A stretch of 64,000 nucleotides of DNA, taken from contig CM035444.1 of assembly GCA_020310875.1 (NCBI GenBank), forward strand, positions 16,130,477-16,194,476, written 5' to 3'. Under the pieces are notes generated by a model. That model did not search any database and was not told where the DNA came from. It worked only from the letters and a program-made list of their open reading frames with translations. Within the stretch, counting starts at the first letter, position 1, and each line of letters opens with the position of its first letter. Origin of the DNA: Ceratopteris richardii. Taxonomy: Eukaryota; Streptophyta; Polypodiopsida; Polypodiales; Pteridaceae. This document shows positions 55,401 to 64,000 of the stretch, piece by piece. Made by a program: the position numbers and the translations under genes.

Positions 55401-58400
55401 CTTATAATACATACTTCCCGCAACAATGTGTAAATTTCTTGTTTGAAGAATCTCTTTTTTGCTATCCTTATTTATTGAGTGTTGAGGGCCATGGGTGAGT
55501 ATAGGAATTAGTCGTTCCGCCCACTTTGGACATACCTCAAGATTAAACAAATACGTATCTGGTAATTCATCCGGTACTCCGCTAGGTGGTTCTCCGTGCG
55601 TTAGCCTTGAAAGGTGATCTGCTCTTACGTGTGTGTTTCCTTTTTTGACTATCACTTCAAAGTCAAACTCCATCAATAATAAGAACCATCGTACCAACCT
55701 TCCCGTGTTGCAAGGCTTATTGACTAAGTACAACAAAGCCTGATGGTCTATGAAGAATTTGAATTTGTTGGCTAAGAGATAGTGTCTAAACTTCTTCACT
55801 GCATAGACCATACCTAGGCCTTCTCTTTCGGTAGTAGTGTAATTTCTTTCTGCTTGGTTCAGTTGTCTACTGGCATAAGCAATTGGATGATCAAGCTTCC
55901 CTTCGTCAGCCGGTTGCGCTAGGATACATCCAATGGCATAGTTCGAAGCATCAACATGAATATGGAAAGGCTTGCTCCAATTTGGTGATTTCAAAATTGG
56001 GGCTGTACTCAGCCGTTTCTTAAGCTCGTTGAAGGCTTTCTCACACTCGTCTGTCCAAGTGAACTGAGTCAATAGACCGTATAAAGGCTTAGCTATTATG
56101 GCATACATGTGAATAAACCTACGGTAATATCCACAGTGTCCCATAAAGGCTTGCACTTCCTTTGCGTTCCTAGGTCTTGGCAAATCTAGAATTACCTTAA
56201 TCTTGTCTTCATCTGTAGATATTCCGTTCCTTGAGACAATGTGTCCTAGGATTTTCCCTTGTCGTACCATGAAGACACATTTCTCTGGGTTCAGACAAAC
56301 TCTATACTGTCTACATTTATTGAATATCTTTCTCAGTTCCGGTATGTGGTCCGGTCGTTGATTTGAGTAGGTACAAAGGTCATCTACGTATACTTCCATA
56401 CTTTTCCTTAAAAATTCTTTGAATACGTGACACATCAGTCGTTGGAAGGTGGCTGGCGCATTAGTGAGCCCAAAAGGCATTACTCTGAATGCATAGACTC
56501 CCCATTCTGTCGCGAATGCGGTCTTATGCTGGTCTTCAGTTGCAATAGCCACTTGGTTGTATCCAGAGAATCCATCCAAGAAGCTATAGACTTCCTTGCC
56601 GGCAACTCTTTCCAAAAGATGGTCTGTGATGGGTAATGGGAAACTATCACGTATGGTAGCCGCGTTTACTTTCTTCAAATTGATACACACTCTCAGTTTT
56701 CCATTTTTCTTCGGTACAACTACTAATGGCGATACCCATTCTGTGTGTTCAATCTCATATATGAATCCTGCCGCTAGTAGTTTGTCGATTTCCTCCTTGA
56801 TTTTGGCTGCATAAACCTCGTTATATGTGTAAGGGCGTTGTTTGGATGGTTTTGCGTCTGAGGTCATAGGGATTCGATGAGCACATATGCTTGGTTCTAC
56901 TCCCTTGAGGTCTTTGTACGTCCAAGCAAATACATCTCGATATTCTCGGATAAGGTGGATGAGTTCCTCTTCTTCCTCGTCTGATACGTCTTTCCCAATA
57001 TATGTGCATCTCTCTTCTCCGCTTTCTATCGTTACGACAACCTTCTTGGTTTGTTCCTTGTTATCATAGGCTTCTCCGTCTCGTGCTTCTCGTTTAGGCA
57101 TTTGAGTTGCTATTTTCCTTTCTTCCACTTCGTATCTTTTAAAATGTTCTGGAACTTCGAAGTGGTCTGGTTCAGGTTCCACTTTACTTGTGTCCTCTCT
57201 ATGCTCATGCATTGTTGGGATAGTCTCAATTGCTAAGACTTCTGTCGGTTTTTCTCTTGATTCTTTTTGCATAGTTTCTAAATATTGTTCTTCAGAGTCG
57301 AACTCTGGTTCCATTTCTATGCTTTCGTACTCTTCTTTCTCCTCTTTCTCTACAATTTCTCCTGCTTCTACTTCTTGGATAACAACCATGTAGAGGTTCA
57401 CATCATATCCTTCCTCGTCTATACAGTCGTTCATCGTCAAGACTTCCTCATTCACGCAAACGTCTAATGTGGCTAGGATTTCCATCCAGCCATGTGGCTC
57501 AAAGAGTTCATCTGAAAAAATTTGAGGCATATAGTCGGGGTCTTCTATTGATCGATAATTAGGGTGCCCTATTGGCCACAATTGTTTTTTACACTCCTCT
57601 TTCTTAGCTTCTTTGCACATCCACAACTGGGCATCCTCATGCATCCAAGATTGGTCACTTGATCCAGCACTGTGAATGGATAGGTCATCTTCTTCTTTGT
57701 GGACTGGATTCCATTGTAATGGAGGGACATCCCGATAAGCGAATGTGTGCAGGTTTATCTTGGTAGTGTTTCCTTGATGTTGGAGATATAATGAATCTTT
57801 GCCCCAATCTTGTACTACTCGCATCTGTCGCATGAATGGTCGTCCTAATATCATTTCATAATTGTTTGCTTTTTCGAACTTACATATGGCCAATGTGTGT
57901 TCAAACTCCACTCCACACGTGGTTAACTTAATTCCTTCCAATATTCCTAGGGGTCTCTCCACATGACCGTCTGCTAATTGGAGCTTCATTCGAGTGGGTC
58001 GTAAGGCTGGTTTTCCCCACTTTTCCCAAATTTCCTTCGTTGCAATTCCTACTCCGGCTCCTGTGTCTAAGATGGCTTTGGTCATGTACCCATTGTAGAT
58101 GACAGGTAAACAAGTATTCCCTTCATCTCCTTCACTGAATTCTCCTACTTTGTCGACTGGAACTTGTACTGTGGACTTATTTTCCAGTTCCTTTTCTTTT
58201 GATCCTCCATTCTTTGGCAGTGGTTTCAATTGATCTGCCATCTGCTTCCACAACTGGGGTTTCAGTCTAAGCAGTTCTTCCACCGTTAGTTGGCATTGAA
58301 CCTTTGTTTTCTTTAACTCTGTCAAGTTATGAGAACTCTCCTTTCCTTTTCCTGATCCTTTTCCAGGCACCGTGGGTGCTCGTATTACCACTGACTCTCC

Positions 58401-61400
58401 TTCATACTCCCCCATATAGTTAGGCAATGTTGAAATGCTTATGGTCTCCTCCCTACCTCTATCAAGTCTTGAAATCTCCTCATAGGCCTCCTCGAGGTTA
58501 GGATGGGGTTGACAGTCTTCCACATCTATTTCATTAAATGGTGGTGGATCGACACCATTCTTTTTCCATTGTTCTTCTCTGATTCTATCCCACAAGTCTT
58601 TGGACCAATCTTCCCCTAGGTCGGGTATTGTGGGTACCTGTTCTTCTCGAGATTTCATTCGTTCATTTTGATCATCTTCCCGACTAGGTCCCTTATCCTT
58701 AGGTTGGATGCACTCTTCATATAGTTCCTGTGCGATCCTTGTTTCAGGCAACATTGGGATGGTCTTTTCTAGAGTCGCCTGTGCTACTTCTATGAGTTTT
58801 TTACATATCGCCAGTCTTTCTTTCTCTAATTCCCCTTGAGGATAGAGTCTTTCATGTTGCTCTAGGTTTGGTCCCATTGTGATTCTAGCTTGGTATGCTT
58901 TTAGCCACATGTCCAATTCCTTTGGTTTTGGGTCAGCTAGAATTGATCCTGGCTTCTTTTCCTCTGAGCTAACTGGTGGTGTTTCAGGGATCTCCTTATG
59001 CGTTTTTTGTTCATTAAGCTTTCTAGAACCCTTCGTTTGTTTCTTGCTGTCTTGGCTCTTATTTCTTGCCCATTTTTCTTTGAGCTTTTCTCGTCTTTCC
59101 TTCCATTTTTGTACTTTGGTGTTTTGGGTATTCTCACATGAGTTCTCTGAATCCTCGACTATCTGAATGTTAGCGTCTCCTGTTCTATTGTTCTCTGGTT
59201 TTTCTTCCGGTTGTTTTTCCTTTTGTTGTTTCGCTTGAGCTCTAGTAATAGCTTTTAGCGGTACAGTATATTCCTTATCACTTCCAGATTCTTCTATGAC
59301 CTCTATTACATTGATTGGTGCAGGACCTTGAGTTTTTGTAGGGTTCTTAGGGCAATCTCTAAAAAGATGTTCTTTCCCACAATCACTACAATATCCTTCC
59401 CAAATCCTGGGTGGTGGAGGGTTGTAAGGTCGGGGACACTCCCGAATGAAGTGATCCCCTCCGCATCTATAACACGGTCCTCTCTGTACTGGTGGTCTAA
59501 TGGGAGGTCTCAATGGTTGTTGTGCTTTGGGCATTGTGTACATTAAGGTTGCAGTTTCCGCTCCATAATTCTGATCAAATCCTTCATATCCATAATAGGC
59601 CACGTCATATGCTGGTTCATATTCCATCATGTTGGCTTCATATGGATAGTACTCTCCTGGTGGAGGTTCATACCCTTGGTTGGTTGATTCTACATTGGTC
59701 GCTATTGAAGCTGGTATTATGGCTCTTTCCAAGTTTTCTTCTGGTTGAGTATACTTCACAGGTACAACTTGTTGAGGTTGTGACAATTGGGGTCCCAAAA
59801 CTGGTTGTGGTGGTGGATACGGTGCTTGCTCGTATTGTCTCTGTGCTCCTACCGGATACGGATTGTATCTAGGCATCTCCCTACCAAGCTCTCTAGGTGG
59901 GTATCCATAAGGTCGGTATTGGGGTGGATTGACAGGTCGTGTTTGCCTATTAAAGGGATAGTTCTCAGTTGTATGATTGGTGTATTTTTGCTCGATGTGG
60001 CAGTATGAAGAAGTCCCTGGTTGTTGCTGTCTGTTGTAAGGATACGTAGGTTGTGCACCAACTCCTCCTCTGGCACACAAGTGTGTGGGATGTTCTCCTC
60101 CACACAAGTTACACCTCCTCAACATAGGCACTCTTTGAGCTGGATATTGGTAAGCTTTCTGTCCTTGGACTCCTAGTTTCTTAGCTAATAATTCTGCTAG
60201 TTCTTCCACATTACTAGAATTGGACATAACCGTACTTCTTGAGTCTTCTGATTTAGTGAGGTCGGTAGTACCTTTGAGGTCCTCTGCAAGGTTATCTTCC
60301 AAGTCGATGCACTCTTGAAGACACTCACTCAATGTTTGTAGCCTCTTCACGTACACTAGGGTTCTGAGGGTCCCGTTAGAGAGTCCATCTAAAAACAATG
60401 AAATCATCTTTTGTTGAGTCGGTCTCTCAGCCATTGGGCATCTATCCACGTATTGGTTGAATCTTCGGGCAGCAGTCTTCACGGTTTCCTTAGGGTTTTG
60501 CTTAAAGCTATGGATCAAAGATGCGGAATTGTGTTTAATTCCTCTCTTTGTAAATTCTCCAATGAATTCTTGAAAGAATTGTTCCATGTTTCCAAATCGA
60601 TTGGGATCTAAAGGTTGGAACCAAGTTAGAGCCGTTCCCGTGAGGGTGAGTCCAAAAGACTCGTACTGCACAAAGAAGTCCTCTACTTGTTCTGCTCTTA
60701 GAACTTGTTTAAATTCGACAATATGATCATATGGCTCCCCTGATCCATCATAATGGTTTCTCATAAACTTAGCTACTTGGATTGGTCTCAATCTTCTCAT
60801 TGGTTCAGGCGGTCTGGGCATTACAGGGAAGACTGGGGCAACTGGTCGTAAAGGAGGCATTCCTGGCTGTCCTCCCACAGGTGGTCGTGGTCTGACCGGT
60901 GGTCGGAAATGGTTTCCCATCCCTGTGTAGGTCTGATTATGTGTGTGCTCACCTGGAGTTGCAAACTGTACATGAGTACGGTTGGGCACACTTCTTTGAC
61001 TGGTCTGTCCTGATGTGGTATGTTCCGTCTCTTGTTGATTTCCAAAAGGATTCTGCGAGGTGGTTGCCTGCTCTCTCTGAGGAAATACAGGCGCACCCAT
61101 ATATCTCAGTCGAGCCCTGTCTAGGACACCTACGGGCCAATATCTTCTTTGATTCTTATCTAGGTAAGTGAGTCTAGTTTCGTCATCGGGGTCTTTCAAC
61201 TCATAGAATGTCATGGGGCTCTCTCCTATTCCTTGAACAGGTACGTCAGTTTGAAGCAATAAGTCTGCTCCGTGAATCATGTAGACTTCCAACAGGTAGT
61301 CGTCTTGAGGTATCAAGTCTCCTCTCAAGACCCGTGCTACTTGTGATTTGCCTCTAGGGGTGGTCACTAACTCTTCAGAGTTGTTGGGATCCACAAACTC

Positions 61401-61808
61401 TCCTCTTTCATTGATCCTCTCCGGAAATTCAGTTACTATGTAGATGTGACCCATTTTGTCAATGTAAGCACCTCCCTCGTATTTGACAGCTGGTCGTGGT
61501 ATGATGGTGACATCTTGTGCTGTTGCCATTCTGGCAACGGACCTGTTTAAGCCATCCAGGTAGATTGGAATCTCCTGGGCATTAGTGGACACATATTGTA
61601 AGGCAGTGCGGTACTCACCTTCCACTGTAGACATGAAGTTCCTATGTGGTGCTGGACATTGCATGTCTTCCGATGCCATGGGTATGTCTTCCTCAGACTC
61701 ACTAGAGGTCTCTGAGTAGACGGAGTGGTGACTGACATGAGCAGTGCTTCCTATAGAAGAGATGACGCTCCTTCGGCTACTTATCACTCTTCCTGACCTC
61801 AAGTTCAT
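52497..61808 (-). CDS. Gypsy gag-pol polyprotein with two protease motifs
   Basis: One open frame of 3103 codons. Rough residue positions: N-terminal extension 1-335; gag (retrotrans_gag) 340-500; zinc knuckles CNLCGGEHPTHLC (about 570), CYRCGGDHFIREC (about 780), CSDCGKEHLFRDC (about 812); charged linker; aspartic protease AILDTGAGVGIAT (about 1249); RT 1670-1900 with YVDDLCTYS (about 1808); RNase H from about 1950 (HVDASNYAIG); a first HHCC-like region ending NCAECQEQ (about 2165-2200) and a second ending SCEICQRAK (about 2282-2330); integrase core DDE (WGIDFIGP, SDRGTHF, QANGQAESSN; about 2350-2450); a GPY/F-like part (about 2590); then a second protease-like domain with ALIDSGAGLSCV (about 2725) and LILGQDWI; a basic tail to 3103. 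No frameshift between gag and pol. It looks whole. Confidence 0.93.
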   Translation of the reverse strand: MNLRSGRVISSRRSVISSIGSTAHVSHHSVYSETSSESEEDIPMASEDMQCPAPHRNFMSTVEGEYRTALQYVSTNAQEIPIYLDGLNRSVARMATAQDVTIIPRPAVKYEGGAYIDKMGHIYIVTEFPERINERGEFVDPNNSEELVTTPRGKSQVARVLRGDLIPQDDYLLEVYMIHGADLLLQTDVPVQGIGESPMTFYELKDPDDETRLTYLDKNQRRYWPVGVLDRARLRYMGAPVFPQREQATTSQNPFGNQQETEHTTSGQTSQRSVPNRTHVQFATPGEHTHNQTYTGMGNHFRPPVRPRPPVGGQPGMPPLRPVAPVFPVMPRPPEPMRRLRPIQVAKFMRNHYDGSGEPYDHIVEFKQVLRAEQVEDFFVQYESFGLTLTGTALTWFQPLDPNRFGNMEQFFQEFIGEFTKRGIKHNSASLIHSFKQNPKETVKTAARRFNQYVDRCPMAERPTQQKMISLFLDGLSNGTLRTLVYVKRLQTLSECLQECIDLEDNLAEDLKGTTDLTKSEDSRSTVMSNSSNVEELAELLAKKLGVQGQKAYQYPAQRVPMLRRCNLCGGEHPTHLCARGGVGAQPTYPYNRQQQPGTSSYCHIEQKYTNHTTENYPFNRQTRPVNPPQYRPYGYPPRELGREMPRYNPYPVGAQRQYEQAPYPPPQPVLGPQLSQPQQVVPVKYTQPEENLERAIIPASIATNVESTNQGYEPPPGEYYPYEANMMEYEPAYDVAYYGYEGFDQNYGAETATLMYTMPKAQQPLRPPIRPPVQRGPCYRCGGDHFIRECPRPYNPPPPRIWEGYCSDCGKEHLFRDCPKNPTKTQGPAPINVIEVIEESGSDKEYTVPLKAITRAQAKQQKEKQPEEKPENNRTGDANIQIVEDSENSCENTQNTKVQKWKERREKLKEKWARNKSQDSKKQTKGSRKLNEQKTHKEIPETPPVSSEEKKPGSILADPKPKELDMWLKAYQARITMGPNLEQHERLYPQGELEKERLAICKKLIEVAQATLEKTIPMLPETRIAQELYEECIQPKDKGPSREDDQNERMKSREEQVPTIPDLGEDWSKDLWDRIREEQWKKNGVDPPPFNEIDVEDCQPHPNLEEAYEEISRLDRGREETISISTLPNYMGEYEGESVVIRAPTVPGKGSGKGKESSHNLTELKKTKVQCQLTVEELLRLKPQLWKQMADQLKPLPKNGGSKEKELENKSTVQVPVDKVGEFSEGDEGNTCLPVIYNGYMTKAILDTGAGVGIATKEIWEKWGKPALRPTRMKLQLADGHVERPLGILEGIKLTTCGVEFEHTLAICKFEKANNYEMILGRPFMRQMRVVQDWGKDSLYLQHQGNTTKINLHTFAYRDVPPLQWNPVHKEEDDLSIHSAGSSDQSWMHEDAQLWMCKEAKKEECKKQLWPIGHPNYRSIEDPDYMPQIFSDELFEPHGWMEILATLDVCVNEEVLTMNDCIDEEGYDVNLYMVVIQEVEAGEIVEKEEKEEYESIEMEPEFDSEEQYLETMQKESREKPTEVLAIETIPTMHEHREDTSKVEPEPDHFEVPEHFKRYEVEERKIATQMPKREARDGEAYDNKEQTKKVVVTIESGEERCTYIGKDVSDEEEEELIHLIREYRDVFAWTYKDLKGVEPSICAHRIPMTSDAKPSKQRPYTYNEVYAAKIKEEIDKLLAAGFIYEIEHTEWVSPLVVVPKKNGKLRVCINLKKVNAATIRDSFPLPITDHLLERVAGKEVYSFLDGFSGYNQVAIATEDQHKTAFATEWGVYAFRVMPFGLTNAPATFQRLMCHVFKEFLRKSMEVYVDDLCTYSNQRPDHIPELRKIFNKCRQYRVCLNPEKCVFMVRQGKILGHIVSRNGISTDEDKIKVILDLPRPRNAKEVQAFMGHCGYYRRFIHMYAIIAKPLYGLLTQFTWTDECEKAFNELKKRLSTAPILKSPNWSKPFHIHVDASNYAIGCILAQPADEGKLDHPIAYASRQLNQAERNYTTTEREGLGMVYAVKKFRHYLLANKFKFFIDHQALLYLVNKPCNTGRLVRWFLLLMEFDFEVIVKKGNTHVRADHLSRLTHGEPPSGVPDELPDTYLFNLEVCPKWAERLIPILTHGPQHSINKDSKKEILQTRNLHIVAGSMYYKEPNGVLLRCVEEDKQKQLIQQAHVNKWRTHQGIHGTIRELKRLGVYWPDMPKSVHDYLDNCAECQEQSPEDHMSLPFSTIAPNWSKSLVQFLKTKEHEIGASLARKRSLEEMSKDYVIMGKQLFRRGKDNQLRLCVHEGEYLPILDMAHAGAAGGHFSADRTVKMILFAGLWWPTLHMDAETYVRSCEICQRAKYPVRRDDMPLRPMVCARAFTKWGIDFIGPINPPARGSHAEYIIVATDYLTKWVEAKATRKNDAQTTAKFLFEHIFTRFGLPIEIVSDRGTHFLNEVIESLMNEFLVIHKKSAPYHPQANGQAESSNKVLCTVLTKIVNNGRSDWDKQLHHAIWAFRVAYKTAIGTTPFNLVYGQNAILPIDFLVPTLRVAQQYEWNWHELSQQLDQIEKLHETRLQAVAGIYAAKRRQKAYYDAHIKDKGLKEGDLVLVYTLKQHAKKLQKRGYGPLIINRISTSGAVNLATLDGDILPNYISGCRVRRFMEPLTDQMLARLLGAQNRKKEEERIREEARQEALERIRKRKEWMRQRDERYLQGEEPIPMANYRVNNPDTNGVYNAQPYLNLGIGRTEYALIDALIDSGAGLSCVRNKVIKDQQLKVDPTSARLIGVGGQTLECIGTTNISLHIGNSSMKQRVLVCNDEDLIEDLILGQDWIIENEVCIHLAQGYISAKIGHKEIFSLLGEKPLCQPKIVENSENSLGKEPQREPCTQAPRVNMETAETSNARMTAGEPEPSQTVKKSSTTTQNYQQATQPTYWRTSSTGSGQTQHKYKWVRKDQMSIQGQPTPNPEPARGVTKSMEKVVQIWVPKPLLEAQRGRQQIWIHKKAARNAKKARTTQEHTSFQERRSSRPKQSQQQTLGTDFGAQSQIKPIPANQGRNKRTCIKRVTTTQIWRPKKVQRKTSPFDNPNCTHEVHNAPKVCIIGRHYTATHLAHDAPNKISGAHSPREISSQLELK

Positions 61809-63363
61809 TCACACACCTAAGCCTCCCTTTATACTTCTTAGATTCCCCTTGGTTAGCTCTCCTAAAGGCTCAAAGTGTCTGACTAAAGAAAGGGTTTATC
61901 TAGGCGATACCACTTCCTGACGATACTGCTCTCGGCGATACTGCTTTGACTGCGATACGATACCAGAATCCAATCGATACGATACTGGACAATCACACGA
62001 TACGATACGAGGCCATGCCCACGATACGATACCAGGCACAGAGGCGATACGATACCAGTGTGGTGTCGCGATACTACTTTGGGAAGCAGACGATACGATA
62101 CCCCTGCTGCACACGATACGATACTGGAACTATGACGATACGATACCAAAGGATTCCAACGATACGATACCTGATCTTCTGCCGATACGATACCAGTGTG
62201 ATTTCGCGATACCTAACTCTAGGAGGAAGCGATACGATACCACCGAACTTGACCGATACGATACCTGTGACAGTATCGCGATACTGTCCAAGTGAGTGCA
62301 CGAAACGATACCTGAGTAGTGTCGTGATACGATCTTTAAACTTCGACGATACGATACTAAGTATAGTATCGCGATACTTCCCTAGGGACACCACGATACG
62401 ATACTAGAGACTCTAGACGATACGATCTCACGATGGTGTCGCGATACTGTCCTTAGTGGGAGACGATACGATATCACTGTAGTAAGCGCGATCGCGATAC
62501 CGACTTGGCTACACGATACCAGAATGGTATCGCGATACCAGGGTCGATGACCAGCGATACGATACTACCGCAATTGTGCGATCGCGATACCAACTCAGGG
62601 TCACGATACCAGTGCGGTATCGCGATACCAAGTTAGGTATCAAGCGATACGATACTGACGGCGAATATCGCGATACAAGGGAGTTTTGGTATCGCGATAC
62701 CAGAACTCAACCGATCGCGATACTCAAGCCAAATCACAAGAAAATGTGGAAATTTTCTCACCCCCTTGCCACTCTTACACTCCTCCTCCCTTCTAGGCCT
62801 CTCTATCACACAACAACTCAGAAATAACTTCTCCTTACCCCCCCCGCGATACTGCGCACTGTTTTAATCACGTTTTGTGCATGTTTCAAGTGCTTTGAGT
62901 GAATGATCTTGATAAGAACTCACCTTTGTCTGCTCTAGCTTGCTCTTTGGGTTCAAACTCTCACTGAAACAGCCTCGAACGCACGATACCAGATCCACGA
63001 TACCGGTCGCTGTCGCTCACGATACCAGAGTTCCAGCAAGTGTCAAATGAGTCAATTTTTTGGGTTTTTATACTTTTTGGGACAGAACTTGAAATTTTGG
63101 TCTATTTTTGGTGAATTTTTTGGGTTTTTTGCCTATTCCTACTTCTCCTCTCCTCTCTACTCCTCTCCTAAACTAACCCTAACTCCTCCTTCTCTTCCCT
63201 CCTCCTACACCTAAACCTAAAACTTATCACACACACCTCTAAGATGAGAAGTGACAAGTGCTGAAGTGAATGACTAATTGCCAATGGGCGAATTTGCGTC
63301 TACAAGTACGATTCGATCACACTCGGTCTATAACCATCACGAAGGCACCTTGGTTGAGTGTTT
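61809..63363 (-). other. 5' leader of the gypsy element
   Basis: About 1.55 kb between primer site and gag start, unusually long. Besides the motif array described separately it holds a CT-rich stretch on the plus strand (63140-63240) and no coding signal. Confidence 0.85.
61906..62722. repeat. Phased CGATAC motif array in the gypsy leader
   Basis: About 35 CGATAC-type motifs. Class A is CGATACGATAC(C), class B is TCGCGATAC(C), often extended to the palindrome GGTATCGCGATACC. From 61953 to 62464 starts fall at 61953, 61975, 61998, 62022, 62045, 62069, 62091, 62114, 62136, 62160, 62183, 62207, 62230, 62254, 62279 and on, a spacing of 22-25 bp, while the bases between are not conserved. After 62464 the spacing changes to 31, 19, 19, 22, 30, 19, 19, 22, which is a roughly 90 bp unit repeated. 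Three more motifs lie at 62983-63025. Confidence 0.9.
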
Positions 63364-63381
63364 TCCCCGGCAACGGCGCCA
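63364..63381 (-). other. Primer-binding site for tRNA-Asp
   Basis: On the plus strand TCCCCGGCAACGGCGCCA equals the 3' end of plant tRNA-Asp(GUC) including CCA, so the element would be primed by tRNA-Asp. It lies 6 bp from the LTR. Confidence 0.9.
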
Positions 63382-63387
63382 AAAACG

Positions 63388-64000
63388 TGTGTACTCGAGC
63401 CGCAATGACTCAAGGACTTGTACCAATGAGACTATACCTCGATTGCCATACAAGTGCATATAGTGGAGTTCTTTACACACATTTAATTATCAATCCTGAG
63501 GAGTGACTTACCAAGTGTATGAAGACATGTGCACACGTGATAGAAAATGAAGTGAGTTAGCTATCCAAGCATGAGAAAAGACTAATACTACCCACACCTA
63601 CTGAAAAACTGGAAGTGTTGCCGCAAGCCTCTTTTCAGCAGTTTTGGTTTTTCAAGGTTTTCTCCCAGCCCAGAACTCCGAACATAGGCAATAGGGTACT
63701 CGTTTCGAAGCTCTCGCCGAGACGAATCCAACGGTGGTGGTTTCACTCAATTCTGACCACTCTGCTGCAAGTTATGGCAGAAACAGTGAATTACGGGAAC
63801 TACTAACACCCGCGTTTTTGCTCCTCCTAGCTTACGCACGCACTACAGCCACTCAAAACAAGGGGGAAGGGGTAGACAACAGTCCTACACTTGCATTTCA
63901 AGCATCACACACACATACATGAGCAAAATGAAGATCAAAATCAGCAAGGAAGAGGCAAACTCGAAATTTCAGAAGTGCTCTTCTTCACCATGACAAGAAG
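63388..64000 (-). repeat. 5' LTR of the gypsy element, cut by the window end
   Basis: 613 of about 896 bp are present. One difference to the 3' LTR was seen (TTTTTCAAGG against TTTTTCGAGG). Confidence 0.95.

Larger units (their letters stand above)
47283..64000 (-). mobile_element. Very young Ty3/gypsy element (OTA clade, Tat/Athila-like), minus strand
   Basis: The 3' LTR is 47283-48178 (896 bp). The 5' LTR starts at 63388 and runs off the window. The two share 613 bp with a single difference seen, so the insertion is very recent. The primer site at 63364-63381 matches the 3' end of tRNA-Asp (TCCCCGGCAACGGCGCCA on plus), and the purine tract (minus GAAGAGGGGGAGAG) lies at 48179-48192. Internal parts in gene order: repeat-rich leader, gag-pol of 3103 codons, second frame of 1240 codons, 3' untranslated part. 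It looks whole, with no break seen in the window. RT before integrase makes it gypsy; the RT and RNase H words favour the OTA branch. Internal length is about 15.2 kb, so the whole is about 17 kb. Confidence 0.95.

Noticed and set aside
57000-59900. Antisense open frames across the gypsy polyprotein
   Set aside because: Short, without domains, and in the shadow of a strong coding frame.
61883-62407. Frames with repeated VSYR or RYDT words in the gypsy leader
   Set aside because: They are translations of the CGATAC motif array in both directions, with no independent sign of coding.
61906-62722. CRISPR-like array
   Set aside because: Cores are too short (8-14 bp) and the period of 23 bp too small, in a plant LTR-element leader. 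The similarity is only in having kept cores and variable spacers.

Overview
The window looks like nuclear DNA of a land plant with a large, transposon-rich genome. It has spliceosomal introns, a CACTA (En/Spm) DNA transposon, Ty1/copia and Ty3/gypsy LTR elements primed by plant initiator-Met and Asp tRNAs, and a captured fragment resembling the plant silencing protein DMS3/GMI1. The sequence does not fix the species. I see no ordinary host gene; nearly every stretch is mobile DNA or satellite.

Layout. 45-14940: a roughly 14.9 kb CACTA element whose left end begins CACTACAAGAAAAA and whose two sides carry related CGTCGC/GCGACG subterminal repeats. A plus-strand Transposase_24-like gene (4623-13380) has a TNP2-family transposase gene running the opposite way inside its large intron (6858-12174, possibly with a leader exon near 14600). 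Between exons of the TNP2 gene lie two unexpected cargoes: a SET-domain-like frame (11116-11868) and, inside an intron, a near-perfect hairpin of about 390 bp per arm (9661-10462) made from an SMC-hinge fragment of the DMS3/GMI1 type. Very long CA/TA/TG satellites fill the presumed introns and flanks. 14941-22142: an old copia relic split by a younger copia (15366-20518, TSD GTATT). 22143-28206: a non-coding LTR element on the minus strand (TSD GGATA), with an internal cluster of tRNA-like modules and an exact 435 bp tandem duplication. 28207-33302: non-coding, with decayed LTR pieces. 33303-39681: an old minus-strand copia (TSD GTAAT). 40030-40675: a copia relic. 40676-43513: a satellite of the same kind as in the CACTA. 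43514-47282: the 5' part of another copia. 47283-64000: a very young, apparently whole gypsy element on the minus strand, 3103-codon and 1240-codon frames, whose 5' LTR runs off the window.

The points most worth a second look are (1) the CACTA element carrying a hairpin of a likely RNA-directed DNA methylation factor plus a SET-like reading frame, which could act against host silencing, and (2) the gypsy element, whose leader holds about 35 copies of a CGATAC-type motif in a roughly 23 bp phase, and whose polyprotein has two aspartic-protease motifs, two HHCC-like zinc regions and a separate coiled-coil protein. All functional statements are inferences from motifs read by eye; no database search was run.
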